A stretch of DNA of 5,360 nucleotides from Spirochaetia bacterium UBA5550 (lineage in GTDB: Bacteria; Spirochaetota; UBA4802; UBA5550): NCBI GenBank assembly GCA_002425885.1, contig DINC01000185.1, positions 38,500-43,859 on the forward strand, written 5' to 3'. Below the pieces are notes generated by a model. It saw nothing but the letters and a program-made list of their open reading frames with translations, had not been told where the DNA came from and ran no database searches. Made by a program: the position numbers and the translations under genes. Within the stretch, counting starts at the first letter, position 1, and every line of letters begins with the position of its first letter. Positions 1 to 5,360 of the stretch are shown one piece after another.

Positions 1-897
1 TTTATAGTAACGCTCTGCCTGACAGCGGCTTTTATAGTCGCTTTCGGGAGCAAAGGGTATTCCAGAATCGAAACCAATGTCCCTGCTGACCTCTCAGGAG
101 AGGAGACAAGGGCTATAGTTATCGAGGATTTTGAAAACAGTAAGATAGCAGGCAGTGTTGAAGAAGACGGCTGGTATATTACATCAAATCCGAAAGTTTA
201 TACAAAAGCAAAAGACGAGGAGACTCTTAAGAAGAAGAATCCCGTAATGGCGCTTGATCTCAAGCCTGTAGATGGCGGGCCAAATGATATGAAAGTTGAA
301 GATGCCTTCTCAATTACAGGACTTGGAAAAGAGAAGAAAAAAATCATGGGCCTTAAATTCAGGTTCAGATACCCTGGCTCAAATGTTGTAACTATTGAAG
401 CTCCCAAGGAAGTTGACTGGAAAGAGCGCACACCTGTTATGACTTATGATCAGGCTCTAAGAACTGATGTTCAGGAGAGAGGGCTTCAGATACCGGGAAG
501 GGCAAAAGCCATATCTCTCTGGGTACATGGAAGAGGCTTTCCATATACTCTTGAACTCTGGGTGAAGGATTTCAGGGGGGATGTTCATATCCTTGAGAGA
601 CAGTCTATAAACTTTGTGGGATGGAGACCTATGATTTTTGATGTCCCGCAGAATATTCCCCAGTCCAGTGATTCATATCCTGTAACAAGGACTGCGAAGC
701 TTGTAAGAATGGTTATCAGAGAGGTTACTTCAGTAGGCGGGGAGCACTCAAGAACCAGCGCAAGAAATGCTTCTGACATATATGTGTTCTTTGACCAGAT
801 TAAAGTACTCACAGATACCTATGAAGTATACTTTGATGGTCAGGATATGCATAAGGCATTTGAAGGCGGAAACAGCTCTAATCAGAAAACACAGTAA
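1..897 (+). CDS. flaA: Flagellar filament outer layer (sheath) protein FlaA, 5'-truncated by the window
   Basis: The reading frame is open from base 1 to the TAA at 895-897, giving 298 residues with the start codon outside the window. The first ~20 visible residues (FIVTLCLTAAFIVAFGS) are a hydrophobic core typical of a Sec signal peptide, which fits export to the periplasm, where spirochaete flagella lie. Family hallmarks follow: an aromatic-rich segment ISLWVHGRGFPYTLELWV from window residue 171, then DFRGDVHIL, NFVGWRP (W at 208), a segment ending in IPQS, and DQIKVLTD (265-272) followed by YEVYFDG near the C-terminus. In known spirochaetes FlaA coats the FlaB filament core and affects filament stiffness and cell shape. 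The usual length is about 240-350 residues, so little is missing. An ATG at 247 is internal: conserved-looking coding sequence and the signal peptide lie upstream of it. Terminator hairpins follow directly, so this is probably the last gene of its transcript. I cannot tell which FlaA paralogue this is. Confidence 0.9.
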   Translation, partial: FIVTLCLTAAFIVAFGSKGYSRIETNVPADLSGEETRAIVIEDFENSKIAGSVEEDGWYITSNPKVYTKAKDEETLKKKNPVMALDLKPVDGGPNDMKVEDAFSITGLGKEKKKIMGLKFRFRYPGSNVVTIEAPKEVDWKERTPVMTYDQALRTDVQERGLQIPGRAKAISLWVHGRGFPYTLELWVKDFRGDVHILERQSINFVGWRPMIFDVPQNIPQSSDSYPVTRTAKLVRMVIREVTSVGGEHSRTSARNASDIYVFFDQIKVLTDTYEVYFDGQDMHKAFEGGNSSNQKTQ

Positions 898-922
898 ACA
901 AGGCTTTTCAGCTTTTAAATAA

Positions 923-940
923 CCCGGTTTTAAAGCCGGG
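923..940 (+). terminator. GC-rich hairpin behind flaA, possible accessory terminator
   Basis: CCCGG and CCGGG pair, with further T-G and T-A pairs inward, giving about an 8-bp stem closing a very small loop 25 bases after the flaA stop codon. No T-run follows, so alone it is a poor intrinsic terminator. It may protect the flaA mRNA 3' end or back up the stronger hairpin just downstream. Confidence 0.5.
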
Positions 941-947
941 CAACAGC

Positions 948-990
948 GAAAATACCCATCGCAAAGCACAGGATGGGTATTTTCTATTTT
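948..990 (+). terminator. Rho-independent terminator of flaA
   Basis: A perfect 13-bp stem (948-960 with 972-984; left arm GAAAATACCCATC) closes an 11-base loop and is followed by CTATTTTT. The stem has A4 on the left and T3 on the right, so it could also act on transcripts from the opposite strand. It separates flaA from the greA-like gene, which therefore needs its own promoter in roughly 985-1025 or relies on read-through. No clear promoter is recognisable there. Confidence 0.85.
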
Positions 991-1025
991 TCAATACTCA
1001 AAAATCAGGTTAACGGGATAAGAAT

Positions 1026-3725
1026 ATGTCAAAGAATAAAATAATGGAAAAGCTTTCGTCTCTTTTTAAGGAGGAATCGTGGGGAAGAATGGAACCGAAG
1101 GATATCGGGATATCCAGGTTCAAGATCCTTGACGATATTCTGAATTCCATAATCGCAGAGAATGTAACAGATGACGCTCTTGCTCTCTGCAAAGAGCATC
1201 TTGAAGAGCAGCCGGGCTCAATAACAGCAGCTTATATCTCCGGCCTCATGGGATATCAGCTCGAAAAGATTGATGAAAAGAAGCATCTGCGCAAACTGAT
1301 CGAAAAATTCACTGAAAACCATAAGTGGGCAGTGGTTGAGCTTCTTTCTGAAAAGATTCTTGAGTACGGTGAGAGCAGTTTTGCTCTGAGATCTCTTGCA
1401 ACAAGCCTTGAACGTCTCGGAAGGAGTAAAGAAGCTATCCCTGTATGGGACAATCTTCTTAAAATTGACAGGTTTGACGCTCAGGTGGCAAAGAAACTCG
1501 CCCTTGCAATAGTAAACCAGGATCAGGAGAAGAGTATCCAGTACATGAAGCTTTCAATTGAGGGCTTTATCAAGGCCAAGGATTTTGATGAGATTACCCC
1601 CCTCTGGCAGAAGCTTGTTGTTGTGTCATGGAAGGAGATCCAGTTCTTTGAAAGGATTGAACGTATGCTGGTTGACGCCAAGCAGCAGGACCTTGCTGCG
1701 GATCTGCTCAAGATACTGCTGCATAAATACAGGGATAATGATAATCCTGACAGGGCAATTGAATTTCTGAAAAAGATTTTATATTACAGGCCTGATGACC
1801 TCCACTCAAGGAGGGAGCTTGTGAAGCTATATGAGGCGAGATACAGCGGCCATTCCCAGTTTGCCCAGTTCCTTAAGCTTTCAAAGCTGAATAATTTCAA
1901 GGCCCCTGTGAAATTTGCAATCCAGGATTTTGAGAAGAACATAGTCTTTGATAAAGGGAATTATGTTTTTCATAATTCATGGGGACTCGGTAAAATTGAA
2001 GAGATAGATGGTGAAACTATCAAGGTCGATTTCAAGGAGAAGCCGGGGCACAGTATGTCTATACAGATGGCTCTTCAGTCCCTGAAGCCTGTTGCAAAAG
2101 ACCATATTTATGTGATGAAATATGAGGACCCTGAAACCCTTAAAGAGATGTTCAGCAAAGATTTTATGCAGTTTTTTGAAATTCTTATCAAGTCTTACGG
2201 CGGAGAGATAGACAACAGTACTATTAAAGATGAACTGGTCCCCTTCTTCCTTGAGGAGAAAAACTGGACCAAGTGGTGGAGTAAAGCCAGGACTCAGATT
2301 AAAAAAGATCCGCTTTTCGGAGTTTCTGATAAAAAGAAAAACCTGGTATACATGAGGGATAAACCGGTGACCTTTGCCGATGAGCTTCTTGGTAAATTCA
2401 CTGCCAGCTCATCCTTTACCGAAAAGCTTGATATTGCAATTGAGTTTATAAACAATATAGACATGAAAGAGGGGGAGAGCGTTGCCCCTTACCTTGTGGA
2501 TTTTTTCTCTGAGCAGATTAAGGGTGATTCCAATACAAGACAGATACTCTGTTATTTTATTCTTTCTGACCTTTCAAAGTATTCTGAATCTTCAAAGGTG
2601 AAGCTTGATCAGAGCAGGGAGAAGGTTGTCGAATTTATCAAGAGCAGCAGTGAATTACCGATACTCTCAATGAAAATCGGATCTTATGATTACAAGAAAC
2701 ATTTCGTGAACCTCATAGTGCAGAACAGGGAGGACTGGCCTTCAGTGCTTTTTGAGCTCCTCTTTGAAACACCGGTGAGGATTCATAAGTATATAATAAA
2801 TATTCTCCTCCGTTCGCATGAATATAAAACAATTAACCTGTTTATTGACAGGGTAATCCCCGGAGCGAAACAGTATCCCGACATCTTTATATGGGTGGCC
2901 CGTAATATTTTTACAGGGGCGTGGAAATATGACTGGCTCGATTACCCGGAGGATAACCTTGTTCTGACCTATTTCAGGCTTATGAATGAGCTGAAAAAGA
3001 TCGAGGTAGAGGGGAATAGACTTAAGAACACGATGTTCGAGATTCTCTTCGATGATAACGCTGAAGTGCTGAAAAAGATAGTGAACAGGCTTGATAGAAC
3101 TATCGTTGAGAAGATATTCGATATTTTTGAAAATCTCCCGTATATTGAAGATTCACAGCTCGAAAAATTCGAGGAGATAGTAAAAAGCCGTTTTGAGAAT
3201 ATTCAGGAACATCATGCCCATGTTGAAGATGAATGGAAGATCGATGTTGAGAAGCTTATTGTCACAAAAGAGGGGTATGAAAGAAAGAAGGCAGAGTTTG
3301 ATCACATGGTAAACGTGGAGATGGTGAGCCTCTCCAGGGAACTCTCCGCTGTTTCTGAAGCTTCCGGTGATATAAGGGAGAATGTTGATTATAACGCGCT
3401 TATGGAGAAGCAGGGTGTACTTAAACTTGCCATATCAAGGCTTGATGATGAGATGAAAAGGGCCGATGTCCTTGATGTTTCAAAGATAGGCACAGAAAGC
3501 GTAAGTATAGGCACCAGGGTGAATCTTGAAGATGTTGAAACAGGTAAAGCCTGGAACTACACAGTGCTGGGCCCCTGGGATGCTGATTTTGAGAAAGGGA
3601 TTCTTTCATATAGATCCCCCATAGCAAAGGCCATGATGGGGAAAAAGACAGGAGAGAACGTCAGCCTGAAGATTGATGACGAGGACAGAAACTTCAGGAT
3701 AGTAAGCATCGAAAAGTATATATAA
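1026..3725 (+). CDS. greA: Long spirochaete-type transcription elongation factor GreA with N-terminal TPR region
   Basis: Predicted cytoplasmic protein of 899 residues that binds the RNA polymerase secondary channel and stimulates cleavage of backtracked transcripts. The C-terminal ~155 residues are a full GreA: a coiled-coil hairpin from about 744 to 818, with tip SGDIREN carrying the two acidic residues D782 and E785 (equivalent to E. coli GreA D41 and E44), then an FKBP-like domain from about 829 with IGTRV, SPIAKAMMG (from S864) and GKKTGE. Residues ~30-300 are helical repeats of TPR type, for example the stretch around LERLGRSKEAIPVWDNLL and DRAIEFLKKILYYRPDD. Residues ~310-355 (HNSWGLGKIEEIDG, with W319) resemble a small beta-barrel of Tudor/KOW type. 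A WTKWWSKAR motif (414-422) opens a long helical region up to ~740 that I cannot assign. GreA is normally ~160 residues; the ~900-residue form is known from spirochaetes. ATG 1026 is preceded by a weak GGGA (1015-1018); ATG 1044 is a possible alternative start. The unit is bounded by terminators on both sides. Confidence 0.93.
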   Translation: MSKNKIMEKLSSLFKEESWGRMEPKDIGISRFKILDDILNSIIAENVTDDALALCKEHLEEQPGSITAAYISGLMGYQLEKIDEKKHLRKLIEKFTENHKWAVVELLSEKILEYGESSFALRSLATSLERLGRSKEAIPVWDNLLKIDRFDAQVAKKLALAIVNQDQEKSIQYMKLSIEGFIKAKDFDEITPLWQKLVVVSWKEIQFFERIERMLVDAKQQDLAADLLKILLHKYRDNDNPDRAIEFLKKILYYRPDDLHSRRELVKLYEARYSGHSQFAQFLKLSKLNNFKAPVKFAIQDFEKNIVFDKGNYVFHNSWGLGKIEEIDGETIKVDFKEKPGHSMSIQMALQSLKPVAKDHIYVMKYEDPETLKEMFSKDFMQFFEILIKSYGGEIDNSTIKDELVPFFLEEKNWTKWWSKARTQIKKDPLFGVSDKKKNLVYMRDKPVTFADELLGKFTASSSFTEKLDIAIEFINNIDMKEGESVAPYLVDFFSEQIKGDSNTRQILCYFILSDLSKYSESSKVKLDQSREKVVEFIKSSSELPILSMKIGSYDYKKHFVNLIVQNREDWPSVLFELLFETPVRIHKYIINILLRSHEYKTINLFIDRVIPGAKQYPDIFIWVARNIFTGAWKYDWLDYPEDNLVLTYFRLMNELKKIEVEGNRLKNTMFEILFDDNAEVLKKIVNRLDRTIVEKIFDIFENLPYIEDSQLEKFEEIVKSRFENIQEHHAHVEDEWKIDVEKLIVTKEGYERKKAEFDHMVNVEMVSLSRELSAVSEASGDIRENVDYNALMEKQGVLKLAISRLDDEMKRADVLDVSKIGTESVSIGTRVNLEDVETGKAWNYTVLGPWDADFEKGILSYRSPIAKAMMGKKTGENVSLKIDDEDRNFRIVSIEKYI

Positions 3726-3730
3726 TTCAG

Positions 3731-3750
3731 CAGGGGATTGCAATCCCCTG
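3731..3750. repeat. Perfect 20-base palindrome after greA
   Basis: CAGGGGATTGCAATCCCCTG is its own reverse complement and would fold as an 8-bp stem with a TGCA loop. It begins 5 bases after the greA stop codon, and its last 5 bases (3746-3750) are shared with the next, larger palindrome, so the two hairpins cannot both form completely. It may be an mRNA-end stabiliser or a member of a dispersed palindromic repeat family. Confidence 0.7.
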
Positions 3751-3792
3751 TCAATGGGCTGCAGCCCATTGACAGGGTTTCCGTTTTTTTTT
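3746..3792 (+). terminator. Probable intrinsic terminator of greA: 32-base palindrome plus T9
   Basis: Bases 3746-3777 form a perfect 32-base palindrome (left arm CCCTGTCAATGGGCTG), folding as a 14-bp stem with a TGCA loop. TTTCCG and then nine T's (3784-3792) follow. The 6-base gap between the stem and the main T-run is longer than ideal, so efficiency is uncertain, but stem strength and position right behind greA make this the likely 3' end. Confidence 0.75.
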
Positions 3793-3802
3793 AAATGGGG
3801 TG

Positions 3803-3840
3803 CAGGGGTGATAACCCCTGTAAAGCCCCCCGCAGGGGCT
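3803..3840. repeat. Two further GC-rich hairpins of the same style
   Basis: CAGGGGT (3803-3809) pairs with ACCCCTG (3814-3820) around a GATA loop. AGCCCC (3824-3829) then pairs with GGGGCT (3835-3840) around a 5-base loop. The first shares the CAGGGG/CCCCTG arms of the palindrome at 3731-3750, and GCAGGGG recurs in three of the four hairpins, which suggests a local family of related palindromic units. No T-run follows either hairpin. Confidence 0.6.
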
Positions 3841-3863
3841 CTCTGCGATCATCAATAGCAACA

Positions 3864-3894
3864 GATATTATAAAAACTATGTTTTTATAATATC
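3864..3894. repeat. AT-rich perfect inverted repeat upstream of the tRNA promoter
   Basis: GATATTATAAAAAC (3864-3877) and GTTTTTATAATATC (3881-3894) are exact reverse complements separated by TAT: a 14-bp perfect stem. It ends 13 bases before the -35 box of the tRNA-Leu promoter. It could be a protein-binding operator, a cruciform-prone element or a late 3' structure of the greA transcript. The sequence alone does not decide. Confidence 0.65.
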
Positions 3895-3907
3895 CCCCTA
3901 AAATTGT

Positions 3908-3937
3908 TTGACAAATACCGGTATAAATTTGTATTAA
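3908..3937 (+). promoter_or_regulatory. Sigma70-type promoter for tRNA-Leu
   Basis: A consensus -35 box TTGACA (3908-3913) is followed after 18 bases by TATTAA (3932-3937), a partial match to TATAAT. Transcription would start around 3944, only a few bases before the mature tRNA 5' end at 3949. A 10-base perfect palindrome ATACCGGTAT (3915-3924) lies between the two boxes and could bind a regulator or be chance. Confidence 0.65.
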
Positions 3938-3948
3938 ATCATATCTTG

Positions 3949-4032
3949 GCCGCGATGGCGGAATTGGTAGACGCGCTAGGTTCAGGGTCTAGTAGGCGTA
4001 CGCCTGTGAGGGTTCGAGTCCCTCTCGCGGCA
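3949..4032 (+). tRNA. tRNA-Leu, anticodon CAG
   Basis: This is a complete class II tRNA of 84 bases. The acceptor stem GCCGCGA (3949-3955) pairs with TCGCGGC (4025-4031), and A4032 is the discriminator base. The D arm contains GGTAGAC; the anticodon stem CTAGG/TCTAG holds the loop TTCAGGG with anticodon CAG at 3983-3985, reading leucine CUG codons. A long variable arm (AGGCGTACGCCT) follows, as expected for leucine, then T stem GAGGG/CCCTC with loop TTCGAGT. CCA is not encoded and would be added by tRNA nucleotidyltransferase. A T6 run (4037-4042) just after the 3' end may help termination. No duplicate of the tRNA 3' end is visible in the window, so there is no sign of an integrated element. 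Confidence 0.97.
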
Positions 4033-4120
4033 GATATTTTTTCTTCACAACAGCCATCTAATTATAGTTAATCATTTTATCTGTTATGCCGATTATATCT
4101 TCAGAGATAACTCTATTGAT

Positions 4121-4124
4121 GGAG
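4121..4124 (+). promoter_or_regulatory. Ribosome binding site fixing the start at 4132
   Basis: GGAG ends 7 bases before ATG 4132, good Shine-Dalgarno spacing. It supports this start for the small gene after the tRNA. No convincing promoter is visible in 4033-4120, so the gene may depend on read-through from the tRNA promoter or on a weak promoter I cannot see. Confidence 0.6.
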
Positions 4125-4131
4125 ATTCCCC

Positions 4132-4557
4132 ATGCAGCCCCATGACAAAAAAACAGAAGAGCTTCTTGCTAATATAAAAATCAGGATTGAAGAGATCACT
4201 GCCGGTGAGAGCGGTATGCTTGTTTACCTGAAAGAGGTGGTTTTCCCTGAAGGGAACGGCAGAGGCGCGTCGCAGAGTATGATAACAGTAAGCTGTCTTT
4301 TTCTCAGTGAAGAGGGGAGTATCTGCGCGGATCTTTTCAGGACAGGTACAGCGGGATTCATGGAGTGCGTCTACGGCAGTATGATCAGCGGTATAAGCAA
4401 AAGAGGGATTGAGGAGATAAATTCAGCTCTCATGGACGGGAGATGGTATATATCTGAAACACCGGGCAGCAGGGACGAAAAAGAGAAAAAGAAACCCCCC
4501 AGAAAAAAAAGTCTGCATGTCCCGTTTAAGCTCTCAATACTTATGAGGGGCGCGTAA
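4132..4557 (+). CDS. Hypothetical protein, 141 residues, with basic C-terminal tail
   Basis: I do not recognise this family. The protein has no signal peptide or membrane helix and looks cytoplasmic. An acidic, helical N-terminus (residues 1-25, LLANIKIRIEEI) leads to hydrophobic strand-like stretches (MLVYLKEVVF near 29-38; MITVSCLFL near 50-58), then a GISKRGIEEINSALMDGRWYI segment (88-107). The tail from ~111 is charged and basic (DEKEKKKPPRKK at 115-126) and could contact nucleic acid or a partner; this is inference. Evidence for a real gene is a GGAG ribosome site at correct spacing, an uninterrupted frame with codon use like its neighbours, and a same-strand partner gene 20 bases downstream. 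The tail is encoded across a C6 run (4495-4500) and an A8 run (4503-4510); a one-base slip in either direction would end the protein within ~12 codons, so the length of the tail could vary. Confidence 0.7.
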   Translation: MQPHDKKTEELLANIKIRIEEITAGESGMLVYLKEVVFPEGNGRGASQSMITVSCLFLSEEGSICADLFRTGTAGFMECVYGSMISGISKRGIEEINSALMDGRWYISETPGSRDEKEKKKPPRKKSLHVPFKLSILMRGA

Positions 4558-4577
4558 TATCGCCAACCGGATTAATA

Positions 4578-4940
4578 ATGGATAAAGACAGATTTGACCA
4601 CAAGATGATAGATATAGAGCAGAAATCATTTGAACTCGGAATGCTGATGTCGGTATTCGCTTTTGAGATACTGGAGACTTTTGAAAACGGCATCGCTGAA
4701 GTATCGGCATATATCAGTTTTATAAATGAGGAGGGGACGGCTGTTCAGCTGGAAACAGAAAATATATCTCTGAACAGGGATACAGGTATAATTTCAGTGG
4801 AGTGTTTTGACAGGGAGGAGGGTTTATTATGGGACGATCTTGATCTCTCCGCCAAAAATTTAATAATCAATGAACTGCACTTCAGGTATAAGGCTGACAG
4901 ACTATTCAACGGCCTGTCGGATGAAGGCGAAGTCCACTAA
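4578..4940 (+). CDS. Hypothetical acidic protein, 120 residues
   Basis: The family is not recognised. The protein is small, acidic and without a signal peptide or clear membrane helix. It starts with a charged helix (residues 1-20), followed by GMLMSVFAFEILETF (21-35), then alternating strand-like segments (IAEVSAYISFI; GTAVQLETENISL; GIISVECFD) and a final helix-strand LIINELHFRYK, which together suggest a compact alpha/beta fold. It lies 20 bases after the preceding small gene on the same strand with no terminator between, so the two are probably cotranscribed and may work together. Ribosome site support is weak (GGA at 4569-4571, 6 bases before ATG), consistent with translation helped by the upstream gene. 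The TAA stop overlaps the stop codon of the convergent gene on the other strand, leaving no room for a separate terminator. Confidence 0.68.
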   Translation: MDKDRFDHKMIDIEQKSFELGMLMSVFAFEILETFENGIAEVSAYISFINEEGTAVQLETENISLNRDTGIISVECFDREEGLLWDDLDLSAKNLIINELHFRYKADRLFNGLSDEGEVH

Positions 4941-5360
4941 AAATCGAGCATTTTTTCCACGTTTTCCACAAACTGCTCAAACTCATTTTTCGCAGGAATT
5001 TTATATGTAATATCAATTATTTTTCCGTCGCGGCCTATAAGCATGATCACTGTTTTCCCGTCTGTGTCGGCAATTCTCCATTTCCTCTGAAGAGACCGGT
5101 TGCTGTCTATCAGGAAAACTATGCTTTTATAAAGGGCTTCTCTCCTTTGAAAATAAAAATTCACCAGCAGAGACGGAACATACCATGCCGGTGCTGTGTT
5201 TGAAATGTAGATCAGCTTTATCTTATTATGAAACTCCGGATTTTCCAGGGATTTCAGGTAGAGTTCTTTTGTGCTCCCTGCATTTCTGAAATCTTCATAA
5301 ACAATGACAACAGGGTGTTCCCCGATGTAGGGGAGCCAGGCGCTGTTGCCGTGAGCATCA
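4937..5360 (-). CDS. Thioredoxin-fold, YtfJ-like protein, N-terminus outside the window
   Basis: The minus-strand frame is open from the window edge (first full codon 5357-5359) to the TAG at 4937-4939, giving 140 C-terminal residues. The order of elements matches a thioredoxin-like fold: a strand VVIVYEDF (17-24), a helix with STKELYLKSLENPEF, a strand KLIYISNTA (48-56), then IVFLIDSNRSLQRKWRI (80-96), the strand pair VIMLIGRDGKIID (104-116) and a C-terminal helix EFEQFVENVEKML. The DSN...W plus V-L--DG pattern resembles the YtfJ family of secreted proteins (recalled from memory, not searched). No CxxC redox motif is present in the visible part, so disulfide chemistry is not supported. A GTG at 5164 could look like a start, but the coding frame continues well upstream of it. 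A signal peptide cannot be checked because the N-terminus is missing. The gene converges on its neighbour with a 4-base overlap (4937-4940). Confidence 0.75.
   Translation of the reverse strand, partial: DAHGNSAWLPYIGEHPVVIVYEDFRNAGSTKELYLKSLENPEFHNKIKLIYISNTAPAWYVPSLLVNFYFQRREALYKSIVFLIDSNRSLQRKWRIADTDGKTVIMLIGRDGKIIDITYKIPAKNEFEQFVENVEKMLDF

Noticed and set aside
198..969. Open frames of 73-77 codons on the minus strand opposite flaA and its terminator
   Set aside because: They lie antisense to a strongly supported coding sequence, have no ribosome site or recognisable protein features, and fit chance.
1010..1770. Short open frames opposite or within the 5' part of the greA gene, including 1558-1770 on the plus strand
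   Set aside because: All are overlapped by the clear 899-residue frame and show low-complexity, unprotein-like composition.
3557..3769. Minus-strand frame of 70 codons starting in the greA 3' palindromes
   Set aside because: It is antisense to the conserved FKBP-like domain of GreA and begins within the terminator stem; no support as a gene.
3731..3894. CRISPR array
   Set aside because: The hairpins differ in sequence and spacing and there are no regular direct repeats with unique spacers.
3949..4032. tRNA-Leu as an attachment site for an integrated element
   Set aside because: No integrase gene and no second copy of the tRNA 3' end are present in the window.
4093..4110. Imperfect inverted repeat TTATATCT/AGAGATAA upstream of the 141-residue gene
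   Set aside because: It has a mismatch in the stem and an almost absent loop; not distinguishable from chance in an AT-rich leader.
4940..4970. AAAAA...TTTTTT stretch after the second small gene as a terminator
   Set aside because: Only about 5 A-T pairs could form, too weak, and the stretch lies within the coding sequence of the minus-strand gene.

Overview
The window looks like chromosomal DNA from a spirochaete. Two independent markers support this. The first is a gene for FlaA, the sheath protein of periplasmic flagella, a family essentially confined to spirochaetes. The second is a roughly 900-residue GreA with a long TPR-rich N-terminal extension, an architecture known from spirochaetes such as Borrelia and Treponema and unlike the usual ~160-residue GreA. 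Base composition is moderate and uniform, and no mobile element, CRISPR array or sign of recent transfer is visible. Genus cannot be assigned from the sequence alone.

Layout: (1) 1-897 (+), the 3' part of flaA, whose start codon lies before the window; (2) 898-1025, an intergenic stretch with two hairpins, the second a good intrinsic terminator; (3) 1026-3725 (+), the long TPR/GreA protein with its catalytic acidic tip intact; (4) 3726-3948, a structure-rich intergenic stretch holding two overlapping perfect palindromes, a T-run, two more GC-rich hairpins, an AT-rich 14-bp perfect hairpin and a sigma70-like promoter; (5) 3949-4032, tRNA-Leu(CAG); (6) 4132-4557 and 4578-4940 (+), two small genes of unknown function that probably form an operon; (7) 4937-5360 (-), the C-terminal part of a thioredoxin-fold, YtfJ-like protein that converges on the preceding gene with a 4-base overlap of stop codons.

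The genes do not form one obvious pathway: motility (flaA), transcription elongation (long GreA) and translation (tRNA-Leu) sit side by side as separate transcription units divided by terminators. The least explained parts are the hairpin cluster at 3731-3894 and the two orphan genes after the tRNA. No convincing new multi-gene system is visible.
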